Positions 53,997-63,676 of a stretch of 64,000 nt of DNA are shown here, piece by piece. The DNA is from Pullulanibacillus pueri. GTDB taxonomy: Bacteria; Bacillota; Bacilli; Bacillales; Sporolactobacillaceae. The position numbers and the translations under genes were made by a program. Every line of letters begins with the position of its first letter. Within the stretch, counting starts at the first letter, position 1. Under the pieces are notes generated by a model. It saw only the letters and a list, made by a program, of their open reading frames with translations. It was not told where the DNA came from and did not search any database. The stretch spans positions 1 through 64,000 of the forward strand of contig NZ_BMFV01000017.1 in assembly GCF_014639255.1 (NCBI RefSeq), in the 5' to 3' direction.

Positions 53997-56078
53997 TCAG
54001 TTTTTCGTTTTATATTTATAATAATATGCAATCACGCCCGCTCGGTCTTTTACATCTAGCTTTTGAAAAATATTCGTAATGTGATTTTTTACGGTGTGTT
54101 CACTAATAAAAAGATGGGTTGCGATTTGTTTATTATTCAAGCCTTGAACTAATAAAAGCAAAACCTCATTTTCTCGATTCGATAGTTTTCCCACCGGGAG
54201 GGAGTGCTCCTCTTTCACCGACACTTTTTGATCAACGATTTGCTCCTTAAGAATAAACGAGCGGAAATCCCTTGTAAGGGTCTCTTGAATACAAGGATGA
54301 CCATATATTCTCTCTTCACCCTTTAAATAATCAAAAACAATAAAAAGAATTTGACTTCCTACTCCTAGGAGAGGCTGATTCGGATCACTATTGGCCTTAT
54401 ATTCTTTCAAAAAGGCAAAATCTCGAAGCATTTGGTGAAGCGGTTCTTCTTGTGGCAATGTGCGGACAATCAAATCGACTGGGTAGGGAGAAAGTAAACA
54501 CGCATATTCCATAATCTTCATTTCACTATCTGGTAGGTTCAAGTGCACTGAAAACAACAGAACCCAATCCCTTAACTTTTGAGTAAATGCATGGGATTGC
54601 GGATCCCAAAAGCCCATAGCGTCATGAAGATGAGTCACACTTTCTCTCATACCATTTTGGCTTTGTTTGGACTGATTGATTGCAATCGCTCCAATCGTCG
54701 CTAATGAATAGAGAAATGCCTCCTGCTCCTCACTCTTAGGGTCTAAAGCGACACTAAGGACACCATGAAGCTTTTGACTATACATCGGACATTCTATAAC
54801 CGAACCTCTGCCTTCTATCGTCTGATACATAGGCATCATTTTTTTGAAGTCTTCCCTATCTACCTTCCATTTTTGAAATTGTTGCAAAAGCTGTTTACCG
54901 TATTTCTCACTTTGATCTTTTGTGAGACCTCTGGACACGATTCTAACTTCTTCAGACTGTGCTTCATCAAATAGCGTCACCGCTGAAAACTTCACCTGCA
55001 TGATATTCACACTCATATCAACTAACATAAACGCGATTTTTTTAACATCTTGCGTCCGAGTAATCAGCTGGCTGATTTCCATAAGTGCATTTAACTTTTG
55101 TAATTGTTGATGGTAGGTGTGTGTTGTCGATTGGTGGAGTAAGAAAACCTGAAGCAAATTCGCTATAATCTTGCCTGTGTCTAGGGTGAATGAATCGATG
55201 TCATCCTTCCGGCAGGAGCCCGCGAACAAGACCCCTAATAAGGTCTCTTCATTTTGGACGGGGTAACACACTAATGAACGAAGCTTGATATCATTTTTAA
55301 TAAATATGGTACCTCTCGGATCACGGGCAATTTTTTTCCAATAACCAGAGAGGCCACTGGCCATGACTTGCCCCAAAAACCCTTCTCCAACTGAAAATCG
55401 CGCGCCTATTAAGGGACTATGATCTGAAGGACCATCAAAATGTAAAACAACACCATCTCCATTGTCTGTTTTCTGAGCAAAGCCAACAAAATCAATCTCT
55501 TGATCCACTTTCATAAATTCTTGAAGCACACGGGAAAGCGTATGTGTCTGTTCAGAGCTCATGAGTTCGGAGATTTCATACACGCTGTTGATCCTCTGTT
55601 GTTGTTTCATTTGCTTGGGTTCATCATCTAATATTTTGCTAAGAGCTTCAGAAAGTCCTTTTAATTTTTCAACCACGTGCTTCTTCGTTTCATTTGTAAC
55701 AGAAGGGATGTCCTCTAGCCTCACCTTCCATAAATCACATTGATCCGCATTTCCCTCTAAATAGTCGTAAAAAATAGTCCGCGATTCTTCTTCGATAAGA
55801 AAACCCGCCCAAATAAAATAGCGGATCTCTCCCAAGACGCTAACAGGCGAGAGCACAATCTTTGCACCTGGAAAGAGATCGACCACACCGGTTTCAGTCA
55901 TTCTTTTCATCCAGTCATGGAGCAGTGGGTTAACTTCTTCAATCATTCTTACCCATTGATTATTACCCGAGGGGCGCGTCACTAGCTGACCTTCGAGATC
56001 TAATAAGACCATCCCTAATTGACAATCATTGGCATAGACATCTTGAATCTGCTGGACAAGGTTTAAAGATTTTCCCAT
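53997..56078 (-). CDS. GAF-domain regulator with C-terminal LuxR helix-turn-helix
   Basis: This 693-residue cytosolic regulator has an N-terminal sensory domain (about 1-110, possibly PocR-like), two GAF-like domains (about 165-310 and 325-470), a linker domain (about 480-600) and a LuxR/FixJ DNA-binding domain at 632-693 (LSNRENEVLLLLVQGLNNKQ IATHLFISEHTVKNHITNI). It has no receiver domain, so signals enter through the GAF domains. It overlaps the small wHTH gene upstream by 16 bp and follows the KaiC-like gene in the same direction. Confidence 0.87.
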   Translation of the reverse strand: MGKSLNLVQQIQDVYANDCQLGMVLLDLEGQLVTRPSGNNQWVRMIEEVNPLLHDWMKRMTETGVVDLFPGAKIVLSPVSVLGEIRYFIWAGFLIEEESRTIFYDYLEGNADQCDLWKVRLEDIPSVTNETKKHVVEKLKGLSEALSKILDDEPKQMKQQQRINSVYEISELMSSEQTHTLSRVLQEFMKVDQEIDFVGFAQKTDNGDGVVLHFDGPSDHSPLIGARFSVGEGFLGQVMASGLSGYWKKIARDPRGTIFIKNDIKLRSLVCYPVQNEETLLGVLFAGSCRKDDIDSFTLDTGKIIANLLQVFLLHQSTTHTYHQQLQKLNALMEISQLITRTQDVKKIAFMLVDMSVNIMQVKFSAVTLFDEAQSEEVRIVSRGLTKDQSEKYGKQLLQQFQKWKVDREDFKKMMPMYQTIEGRGSVIECPMYSQKLHGVLSVALDPKSEEQEAFLYSLATIGAIAINQSKQSQNGMRESVTHLHDAMGFWDPQSHAFTQKLRDWVLLFSVHLNLPDSEMKIMEYACLLSPYPVDLIVRTLPQEEPLHQMLRDFAFLKEYKANSDPNQPLLGVGSQILFIVFDYLKGEERIYGHPCIQETLTRDFRSFILKEQIVDQKVSVKEEHSLPVGKLSNRENEVLLLLVQGLNNKQIATHLFISEHTVKNHITNIFQKLDVKDRAGVIAYYYKYKTKN

Positions 56079-56314
56079 GGCGCATCCAACTTTTCGTTCA
56101 TCATAGTGGGTTGATTATACCGATAAATGGTTTCATCCCCTGATCCCATTTTTGAAAGAATTGAAAGAGAAACTAATTGATTCACGATGGGCTCAAGGGT
56201 TTCAATGGCTCTCCCTAAGCGATTGGCCAAGCTTTGCACCGTTTCCATAGCATAAGGATTTTCCTCAAAAAAATACGTACACTCCACCTGCAGCGACAAC
56301 ATTGTATCTTTCAT
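56063..56314 (-). CDS. small winged-helix-like protein, paralogue 2
   Basis: This 83-residue protein has the pattern METVQSLANRLGRAIETLEPIVNQLVSLSILSKMG and a short wing ending YRYNQP. It resembles the paralogue at 53599-53823. It has a strong binding site (GGGAGGAG) and sits between the KaiC-like ATPase (13 bp) and the LuxR regulator (16-bp overlap), so the three form one translational unit. The family is not recognised beyond the winged-helix look. Confidence 0.65.
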   Translation of the reverse strand: MKDTMLSLQVECTYFFEENPYAMETVQSLANRLGRAIETLEPIVNQLVSLSILSKMGSGDETIYRYNQPTMMNEKLDAPWENL

Positions 56315-56327
56315 AGGTTTCTCCTCC

Positions 56328-57749
56328 CTAAACCAACTGAATCAGTGGTTTATCTGAAATGGTTTCTACAAGATGGGGGACTGATACATTGCCATTAGGT
56401 GACTTTGTTAATTGAAGGTACTGATAGTTTCCATCCACCCATGTCCGAATCACGCCATTTGATGTCCGTTCTAGAAAAGAGGCTGTTTCCTGCCCAATTT
56501 CCGCAAAGTTACATAAGGCGAGAATGGTAATTCCATTGGATCTTGCCCATGCAGCCTCCTCCGCAAAGAAGCGCTTGACAAATTCAGCCCCTCTTATTGA
56601 AAAAATGGTACTTAAATCATAGTAGAACACCCAGTGCTCCCCTTTTTCACGACTTTTCGTAATAATAGGATTTAGCCTTTCCCTTAACACCTTCCGATAA
56701 TCCTCATTTGAGAGACCTTTGACATTTAGGACGACGTTCTTAAATGCCTCAGGAATCGCACGGTTAAAATGCTCAATAAAATATACCCGCTCCTTCTGGC
56801 ATCTCTCTTCTAAATCAACATCATAGAGTTGATACAATTGCTGAAGGTCCTCCATCGTATTGATGCTTGAAAGAAGGATAGCGAGTCGATCGCCTTCTAA
56901 AAGTCGCTTCGTGATAATGGAACCAATCAAATACTTATAATTCGCTTTACTGTTGGTATCAAACAAGAAAGTGGAGCCCCTTTGGATACCCCCAGAAAGT
57001 AAACCATCGAGTTCCCTTATCCCCGTTGACACTTGATCCTGTTCACTGATTGTCACATCCTCCACAACAGAAAGTGCCGGGATCACCCGAATGCCTTGTT
57101 CACCTATTCTATAAATATGTTCGCCCTCAATGATCTTTCTGCCTCTCATTTTGATCACTTCAAGGATGCGTTTACGAAATTTCGTCATTTGTTCTTCTAT
57201 AGATAAGCGAATAACGCCATCCATCACATAATGCTCAAAGGTGTCCTCAGCATTAGAGACCGCACGCTCGCTTAATAGTAAAGAGGTTAACGCAAATTTT
57301 CTAAGAATATTTCTTAAATTATACAATGCCTCTCTATTTTCCTTCTGATTGCTATAAATATATTGGAATAAACTGATACTATCCACTACAACTCGTTGAC
57401 AGTTGATTTCACGAATCAGCTGATCAAACAGCCCCTCTGGCGTTTTCATCTGTTGTAAAAGGATTTCAGGCTTAATACTCACAACGCGTAATAAATTTTG
57501 TTTTTCAAGTTGACGAAGGTCCCAACCGAAGCCTTCCATGTCCTGATAGATTTGCTGAGGGAACTCCTCAAAGGTAATATATAATCCAGGCTCTCCACAT
57601 TCTAATGCCCCATGCCTAAGAAATTGGACGCCTAAAGTTGTTTTCCCTGTTCCCGGAGCACCTTCGACAATAATCGCTGATCCTTTTGGCAAGCCGCCAT
57701 ATAAGATTCTATCTATTCCCTCTACTCCAGATTCAGTGAACTGCTGCAT
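56328..57749 (-). CDS. KaiC-like RecA-family ATPase with two domains
   Basis: This 473-residue protein belongs to the KaiC/RadA branch of the RecA superfamily. Domain 1 (about 1-235) opens with SGVEGIDRILYGGLPKGSAI and has Walker A GAPGTGKTT (30-38) and the paired glutamates ITFEEFP (Glu61, Glu62). Domain 2 (about 240-470) keeps the family entry TGIRELDGLLSGGIQRGS but its Walker A is replaced by FDTNSKANYKY, so it should not hydrolyse ATP. KaiC homologues outside cyanobacteria often act in signalling with histidine kinases or transcription factors. It is the first gene of the unit; AAGGGGGCAG precedes the ATG. Confidence 0.88.
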   Translation of the reverse strand: MQQFTESGVEGIDRILYGGLPKGSAIIVEGAPGTGKTTLGVQFLRHGALECGEPGLYITFEEFPQQIYQDMEGFGWDLRQLEKQNLLRVVSIKPEILLQQMKTPEGLFDQLIREINCQRVVVDSISLFQYIYSNQKENREALYNLRNILRKFALTSLLLSERAVSNAEDTFEHYVMDGVIRLSIEEQMTKFRKRILEVIKMRGRKIIEGEHIYRIGEQGIRVIPALSVVEDVTISEQDQVSTGIRELDGLLSGGIQRGSTFLFDTNSKANYKYLIGSIITKRLLEGDRLAILLSSINTMEDLQQLYQLYDVDLEERCQKERVYFIEHFNRAIPEAFKNVVLNVKGLSNEDYRKVLRERLNPIITKSREKGEHWVFYYDLSTIFSIRGAEFVKRFFAEEAAWARSNGITILALCNFAEIGQETASFLERTSNGVIRTWVDGNYQYLQLTKSPNGNVSVPHLVETISDKPLIQLV

Positions 57750-57938
57750 AGAAAACTGCCCCCTTAATACCCCTGATACTCTTCTCTTATATCAAATATA
57801 CCATGAGTAGAGAGGCTTAGATAGCTTTTTTCAAGTTCCTTTACTCGTACTTTAAGGTTAAGAAATAGCCTGTCGCAGACATGGTTATAATCAACCATTG
57901 CACCCCCTCAGGTCGATGAATCTTTACAAGAACAAAGA

Positions 57939-58372
57939 GAGGCTGGGACAAAAGTCTTTCACTCAAAAAAATCCGAACATTCTTTTTTGAATGAACGGAT
58001 TTTTTATTCTTTACATGAGGCGAATGGCTCCGTCAAAAGACTTCGCTTTCCATAGGCACCGCCTCAGCTCACTTTGGAGTGGGGCTTTTAGTGCTCCAAA
58101 GTATTTATGATTAAAAGCCCCCATTCCTGCGTCTACGAGTATTGCTTCGAAGTAAGCTTTCTCGGAACAACTCGACGTTGACTCGAGAAGGAACGCTAGT
58201 TCTGTTCCCGTAAGACTAAGGAAAGCAATGAGGAGCATCATCTTCGCAGAAAAATCGTGGTTCTTACGTTTTTTGAGCCTCCGTCTTTTGACTACGCTCT
58301 CCTTTTCCTACTCAATCTTTAACCTCGCATGGTTCGGTATTTGTATTCATTATTTTGTTTTGTCTCAACCTC
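57939..58372. repeat. MITE-like 434-bp intergenic element with inverted ends
   Basis: The ends GAGGCTGGGACAAAAG and GTTTTGTCTCAACCTC are inverted repeats with two mismatches, a pattern of intergenic elements I recall from many Firmicutes. Inside, after a hairpin (AATCCGAACATTC / GAATGAACGGATT, 57970-58002), about 58030-58230 matches in reverse orientation the repeat at 290-480 (GTAGACGCAGGAA, CTTTTAATCA, GCTGAGGC). No credible gene lies in 57750-58441. Confidence 0.7.
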
Positions 58373-58441
58373 CTGCCTAGTTTATCTTTTTTTATTGAAT
58401 CTTATTTCAGTTAAGGTTTCTCGCATTTTCTACGTATTAAT

Positions 58442-59845
58442 CTACCCTACCGTTACGCTTGGCGCACATCTTAGAACTTTACCAAAGTAATCAACACTTC
58501 CGAATTGCCCACCTTTTAAGGATAGCTCCAAGCCGTCTAAGCGGGGATCATGAGAATAACAACGGCATAGTGGTGCCCCAGGCGAGATGGAAGTCACCAT
58601 TTCAAGTGCATATATTCCTAACTGTCTCGTCGCATAACTTGATGTATCTCCACCGGCAACGACTAATCGCTCAATACCCGTCTCCTGAACAATCCTTTTT
58701 GCGACATCACCTAAATAGGAACCTAGAATTTTACTAGAATCAGAAATTGACGCACCACTTGCGATCATCTCCTGTTGATTTTCCTTAATACTGGGGTCAT
58801 CCGGCCCTAATGCAGTATAAATAATAAGGTTCTTGCCACGATTGACAATTTCAGTTGCCTTTTCCACAATGCTCTGCATGGCGTCTTGACCTTTTTGTAT
58901 AACTTCTTGGAGCGTTAAGTGCATCCCTTCAAAGCCATTATTTAATGCCCACTGAAGCTGCTGTTCTGTTACCGGAGAACAGCTTCCCGATACAACAAGC
59001 AGTTGATCGACTTTTTTAAATGAAGGGCGCTCACTACTTGCTTCTTCTTTCGCAGACAATGGTTGCTGGGTGGCAGCAATCGCATGTCCCACACCCGATG
59101 ATCCAATCACAAATAAAGGATTTTCTGGTTTCTTTGAAACGGAAAGGAGCTCGCCAACTTTGTCCACATGCTCTTTTCTCGATGCATCAAATAAAACCGC
59201 CTCAGATGCTTCGGATACTTTTTGTTGATAAGTCTCCTGCAGTGCTTCCATTGATTGATCAAGGTCAACAATAGACATTAACTCAATTTGTTCACTCAGA
59301 CCTTGTTCTTGCAGAACCAAGCGCAAGTCTGCTTCTGACATCGGCGTAATAGGATGCCGTGACATGACAGGATGCTTATCTAAGCGGTACACCGTATCTC
59401 CCATAGCCGCAAAGTGATTCCCAAAGAGTGTATACCTTTTCAAATCTGGCGAAGCCACGAAGATAGGGACAGGTGAGCGAGCATCAAAAACATCTTGTCC
59501 AATTTTTAAGACCGTTGCGATATTCCCTATTGTTTTGGAGGAATCAAAGGTTGAACAGACCTTATAATGAACATAATCACTTCCCAACGCTTTTAAGCTT
59601 GTAAAAATGGTAGGAAGTTCTTGTTGCATTTCCTCAGGGCTCATCACCCGACTGTTCCCTGCGATGCCAATGCATTTAATATAGGGAAAACGGCTTAATA
59701 CAGATTGATCCGGAACCTCTAGAAACAAGACGGTTGGTAATCCGTTAATGGTGAGGGACTCCATCGCATCCGTTGAACCCGTAAAGTCATCCCCATAAAA
59801 GGAGAGTATGAGTTTGTTATTTTCATGATTCGTTTCACTCTGCAT
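58442..59845 (-). CDS. DUF1537 four-carbon-acid-sugar-type kinase
   Basis: This 467-residue kinase has the N-terminal DUF1537 signature FYGDDFTGSTDAMESL and the C-terminal nucleotide-binding block VVAGGDTSSYATRQLGI. DUF1537 kinases phosphorylate acid sugars such as D-threonate, D-erythronate, 3-oxo-tetronate or 3-oxo-isoapionate. The nearby RuBisCO-like protein makes the 3-oxo-isoapionate kinase (OiaK) role attractive, but the class II aldolase at the window end would also suit an oxo-tetronate route. It is the last gene of the operon, 25 bp after the transporter, with GGGGGATA before the ATG. Confidence 0.85.
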   Translation of the reverse strand: MQSETNHENNKLILSFYGDDFTGSTDAMESLTINGLPTVLFLEVPDQSVLSRFPYIKCIGIAGNSRVMSPEEMQQELPTIFTSLKALGSDYVHYKVCSTFDSSKTIGNIATVLKIGQDVFDARSPVPIFVASPDLKRYTLFGNHFAAMGDTVYRLDKHPVMSRHPITPMSEADLRLVLQEQGLSEQIELMSIVDLDQSMEALQETYQQKVSEASEAVLFDASRKEHVDKVGELLSVSKKPENPLFVIGSSGVGHAIAATQQPLSAKEEASSERPSFKKVDQLLVVSGSCSPVTEQQLQWALNNGFEGMHLTLQEVIQKGQDAMQSIVEKATEIVNRGKNLIIYTALGPDDPSIKENQQEMIASGASISDSSKILGSYLGDVAKRIVQETGIERLVVAGGDTSSYATRQLGIYALEMVTSISPGAPLCRCYSHDPRLDGLELSLKGGQFGSVDYFGKVLRCAPSVTVG

Positions 59846-59870
59846 TCTTTATATCCCCCAAATCTAACTA

Positions 59871-61178
59871 TTAGATTTTTATTTTACGTGAATAGTTGAT
59901 GACAACAGAACCTATAGCCATGAGTAATCCAGCGATCGCAAAGGTCACAAATACCCCTGCATAACTATTGGTCGCCTCAACGATAAAACCGATCAAAATT
60001 GGAATAATAATCCCGGCCACATTTCCTGAGAAGTTCATAGCCCCTGTCAATTGTCCGACATGTTTCTTGGCAGCAAGTCGCGCCGGAATACTCCAGTATA
60101 AACCACCCCAACGAAGGAAGAAGTTAGCAAGCGTAATCAAAAGAATCGCTGAACTTGCAGTCGAAACATGACTCACTAAAATAATCGCCGCAGCAACCCC
60201 TAATCCAGCGAATCCAAGCATTGTTCTCAAAACAGCGTTGACATTGGCTCCTCGTCTAATCAAGAAGTCCGCTAATTGCCCGGCAAAGACTTCCCCTACA
60301 AATCCTGCACCAAAGATAACAAAAGTCCAAATTCCTGTCATCCCAAGTGAGATATGCTGGGCTTCACTAATGTAAGTCGGCGCCCAAGTGAGTAGACCGA
60401 AAAGAACAATATCATAACCAAAGAAGGCTAAGAGTAGCATCCAAGGACTTAAATGTAAAAAGTATTTCCCTGCAAAGCCAGTGACATTGTCTGTCTCATC
60501 TTTATCTTCCTCATCAATTTTAGCAAGATAGTTTTTCTCTTCCTCTGTAATCATCGGATGATCTGCAGGATTATCGCGCATGAACAACCAAGCAATGACT
60601 CCAATAAGCACCGTAATGATACCCACAGCCGCAAAGGCAAGTCGCCATGAGCCTAACCAAATAATAAGGCCAGTAACAAAAAGACCACCGATCGCTGTCC
60701 CTAATGGTCCCCCACCATCAACTAACGTGCTTCCACGAGACCGTTCATGCTTCCTCAACCACCGAATCAAAGACGTATTCGCCCCATTTTGAACAGGACC
60801 TTCAAAGAGACCTAGGAGCATCCGCATGCCAAGCAAAGTGGCTACCCCACTTGCAAACCCAGTAATGGCCTCTGCAATCCCCCACCCTACTAAACTGGTA
60901 GTAACGATTTTTCGAGGTTTAAGTTTATCAACCAACCATCCACCTGGTAATTGCATAATCGCATAGGTCCAGCTAAAGGAGCTAAGAATAATTCCGATCG
61001 TAACAGAATTTAAATGAAGCTCTTTACTAATTAAAGGCATTGCAATCGATATAGACGAGCGATCAATATAGTTAATAATCATCACGAGAATAAAGAAGGA
61101 AAACATCCACCAACGCAATCCCGGAAGTGTAAAACGGGATTTTTTTTCTAATGGCTCTTGTGTTTTTTTGGCCAACAT
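59871..61178 (-). CDS. MFS acid-sugar transporter (ACS family, GudP-like)
   Basis: This 435-residue protein has 12 predicted membrane helices of the anion:cation symporter family, seen in YIDRSSISIAMPLISKEL in helix 1, QLPGGWLVDKLKPRK between helices 2 and 3 and RMLLGLFEGPVQNGANTSLIRW in helix 4. Relatives import hexuronate, glucarate or related acid sugars with protons. Its location between the kinase and the RuBisCO-like gene points to uptake of the operon's substrate. Confidence 0.87.
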   Translation of the reverse strand: MLAKKTQEPLEKKSRFTLPGLRWWMFSFFILVMIINYIDRSSISIAMPLISKELHLNSVTIGIILSSFSWTYAIMQLPGGWLVDKLKPRKIVTTSLVGWGIAEAITGFASGVATLLGMRMLLGLFEGPVQNGANTSLIRWLRKHERSRGSTLVDGGGPLGTAIGGLFVTGLIIWLGSWRLAFAAVGIITVLIGVIAWLFMRDNPADHPMITEEEKNYLAKIDEEDKDETDNVTGFAGKYFLHLSPWMLLLAFFGYDIVLFGLLTWAPTYISEAQHISLGMTGIWTFVIFGAGFVGEVFAGQLADFLIRRGANVNAVLRTMLGFAGLGVAAAIILVSHVSTASSAILLITLANFFLRWGGLYWSIPARLAAKKHVGQLTGAMNFSGNVAGIIIPILIGFIVEATNSYAGVFVTFAIAGLLMAIGSVVINYSRKIKI

Positions 61179-61277
61179 ACTTACACCACCTATTTCTTAA
61201 CATTATATTTTTATACCTTTAACAAGAACAATCCTCTATTTCTTGATCAATAAAAGTTTTTATTAAAAACGCTTACG

Positions 61278-62543
61278 TTATTTTCCATGGCTAAACTTTT
61301 CAATCGCATGTGCTAGCTCTGAATGAGTTTTAGCATAATCTTCTAATGAGAAGCCGTTCATAGCTGCTTCCCAGCCTTGTTTCATACTGTTAACCCCTGC
61401 TTCGATCCCACTTGGATGGGCCATAATCCCACCACCTGCAAGATGAATAAGGTCTTTGGTTTTCATTGTTTTATAAGATTCGATGGCTGACCCCGCCCAT
61501 TGGCCTGAAGACAGAACCGGCAAGACCGTATCATCGCCAAACATCGGCGTTAAACACTCTTCAACAGACCGAATGACCGAAGCGTTCGATTCATAAAACT
61601 TGCTGTTTATGCCATTCGTATGGAGATGATCTACCCCAGCAAGACGACATAATTTTTGATACACTCGGAAATCCATCCCCAATAGCGGACAACGCGTCAT
61701 AGCGCCCCACTGATTACGATGACCGTGAATGGGAACCTGAGAATAGTTTCTTAAATAAGCGACACCAGCATAACCGATGCTATTAATCCCGACCATGACA
61801 CAGTTTCCACCTGCTTTAACAACGGTATCATGATTTTCACGCAATTCATCGATATCCCCAGTAATGTTAAAGGCATACATGACTTTTTTTCCTGTTTTAT
61901 CTGCGACTCTCTCAATCTCCTCCATCACGACTTTTACCCTTGCCTCTAACGGTGCATAGGGAGGATTCGCATTGAGTTCATCATCCTTAATAAAATCAAT
62001 ACCTGATTGTGCCAAAGAAAGTACCAAAACTCTGAGGTCTTCCAAAGAAAGTCCGATACTTGGTTTGATGATCGTTCCAATTAAAGGTCTTTCATAAACC
62101 TTCGTCAATCTACGGGTTCCTTCGATCCCAAACTGAGGTCCTAAGTATTTTTCCATAAATACTTCAGGTAACTTAAGATCAATTAATCGCAGTCCAGAAA
62201 ACTCTTGAAGCTCATAAAGGTTTCCAGCTACTGTTGCTAAAAGATTAGGAATGGAAGGTCCGAAATTATGATAAGGAAACGAAAGGACAACCTCTCCCCG
62301 TCGATAGACACCTGACTGTTCAGTATCCAGCCTTTTCGCACCCGGAAGTGTCGGCTGATGGACAGGCTCAAGTTCCGTAATCGAGACCACTTGCGCACCA
62401 TACGTTTCTTTTAATTCTGCTGTTTCTCCAGGGACAGAAACAAAAGTACCTGTGGATTGCTCTCCAGCCATTACCGCTGCAGCATGCTCTAAAGTGTAAG
62501 GTGTTTCAATGAGATAGGTTGCCATAACACGTTCATTTATCAC
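61278..62543 (-). CDS. RuBisCO-like protein (acid-sugar pathway type)
   Basis: This 421-residue RuBisCO large-chain-fold protein keeps the metal-site block GIDFIKDDELNANPPYAPLE (Lys that would be carbamylated, Asp, Glu), the phosphate loop region AGGGIMAHPSG and HGHRNQWGAMTR. It is not a CO2-fixing RuBisCO by context: no small subunit or phosphoribulokinase is near. RuBisCO-like proteins paired with DUF1537 kinases act on 3-oxo-isoapionate 4-phosphate (OiaX/OiaT types). The GTG at 62543 has AGGGAGGG in front; an ATG six codons later is possible. Confidence 0.87.
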   Translation of the reverse strand: MINERVMATYLIETPYTLEHAAAVMAGEQSTGTFVSVPGETAELKETYGAQVVSITELEPVHQPTLPGAKRLDTEQSGVYRRGEVVLSFPYHNFGPSIPNLLATVAGNLYELQEFSGLRLIDLKLPEVFMEKYLGPQFGIEGTRRLTKVYERPLIGTIIKPSIGLSLEDLRVLVLSLAQSGIDFIKDDELNANPPYAPLEARVKVVMEEIERVADKTGKKVMYAFNITGDIDELRENHDTVVKAGGNCVMVGINSIGYAGVAYLRNYSQVPIHGHRNQWGAMTRCPLLGMDFRVYQKLCRLAGVDHLHTNGINSKFYESNASVIRSVEECLTPMFGDDTVLPVLSSGQWAGSAIESYKTMKTKDLIHLAGGGIMAHPSGIEAGVNSMKQGWEAAMNGFSLEDYAKTHSELAHAIEKFSHGK

Positions 62544-62574
62544 CTTTCTCCCTCCCTTTCACATCATTATTCCA

Positions 62575-63597
62575 TCAAAAAGTCACAAGGATCTTAAGAG
62601 GGTTATCCTCTTTTTTATCCATCATTCTAAAGCCCTTAGCAGCTTCAGTATACGGCAACACGTGAGTCACAATGGCATCTGTCTGAATTCGACCCGACGC
62701 GAGTAAATCCACTGCTGTGATCGTGTCTTTACGTGTGTAACAGAAACAGCCGACTAATTGTTTTTCTTGACCTTGAAGCTGCATAATATCTAAGGATTGC
62801 GCTTCATGAAACATGGCTATGGTGACCACACGCCCACCTTTTTTCACAAGAGAAAGGCCTTGATTGACAATGCCAGGAACCCCTATAGCGATAAGGACTT
62901 TGTCAAAGGCTCCTCCGACTAATGCTTGAGCTTCTTCGATCCAGTTGTCTTTATCCTTAATGTTGAGCGTATGGGTAGCTCCCATTGTTTTCGCCGTATC
63001 TAAGCAATAATCAAAGATATCAGTAGAAAGAATGGTTGTCGCTCCAGCTTCCTTCGCAACGGCAAGAGCCAATAAACCAATTGGGCCAGACCCGAGAACA
63101 GCTACTTTGTCACCAATCTGAATATCTGCTTGACGCACCGCATGAACACCAACAGCCATAGGCTCTGATAGCGCCCCAAGCTCGTGATCCATATCTTCTG
63201 GTAAAACGAATACGATATCTTCGTGAGCGACAAAATCCTCAGCCATGGTGCCATACCAATTACCAATGCCTGGTGCCTGACGGTTATCACAGTAGTTGGT
63301 CTTGCCTTGTAAGCAATGTTCACACTTCCCACAGCCCATCTGGGGTTCAACCGTTACTTTATCTCCCACTTTGACCCTCGTCACCAAACGACCATGCTCA
63401 ACAACTTCTCCAGAAATCTCATGACCGATAATGACCGGTGGCTTGCGGAAGGGATGAAGCCCTTTGTAAGCATGAATATCTGATCCACAGATACCTGCTG
63501 CCTTCACTTGAATACGAACATCGTGATCCCCAAGAGGAGCACGACTTACATCAGTAACAACGACAGAATAAGGGCGATCTATCATAACCGCTTTCAT
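62575..63597 (-). CDS. zinc-dependent medium-chain dehydrogenase
   Basis: This 340-residue MDR-superfamily enzyme has the catalytic zinc region GICGSDIHAYKG and GHEISGEVVEHG, the four structural-zinc cysteines in CGKCEHCLQGKTNYC, and the NAD loop LGSGPIGLLALAVAKEAG (about 168-185). It resembles sorbitol/threonine-type dehydrogenases and probably oxidises the imported polyol, lactol or acid sugar. It lies 31 bp upstream of the RuBisCO-like gene, with AAGGAAG before the ATG. Confidence 0.88.
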   Translation of the reverse strand: MKAVMIDRPYSVVVTDVSRAPLGDHDVRIQVKAAGICGSDIHAYKGLHPFRKPPVIIGHEISGEVVEHGRLVTRVKVGDKVTVEPQMGCGKCEHCLQGKTNYCDNRQAPGIGNWYGTMAEDFVAHEDIVFVLPEDMDHELGALSEPMAVGVHAVRQADIQIGDKVAVLGSGPIGLLALAVAKEAGATTILSTDIFDYCLDTAKTMGATHTLNIKDKDNWIEEAQALVGGAFDKVLIAIGVPGIVNQGLSLVKKGGRVVTIAMFHEAQSLDIMQLQGQEKQLVGCFCYTRKDTITAVDLLASGRIQTDAIVTHVLPYTEAAKGFRMMDKKEDNPLKILVTF

Positions 63598-63676
63598 GAT
63601 GACAACACTTCCTTAACAGTAAAATTATGTTTCGATCTCAATGTTTCTATTGTGTTTTCTAGTAATCTCGTAAAGA

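Noticed and set aside
58011..58241. 76-residue minus-strand frame in the MITE-like element
   Set aside because: It lies inside repeat sequence shared in other places without conserved reading frame and lacks a binding site.
61262..61276. Catabolite-responsive element upstream of the MFS acid-sugar gene
   Set aside because: GTAAGCGTTTTTA resembles half of a cre site only; the second half does not match the consensus.
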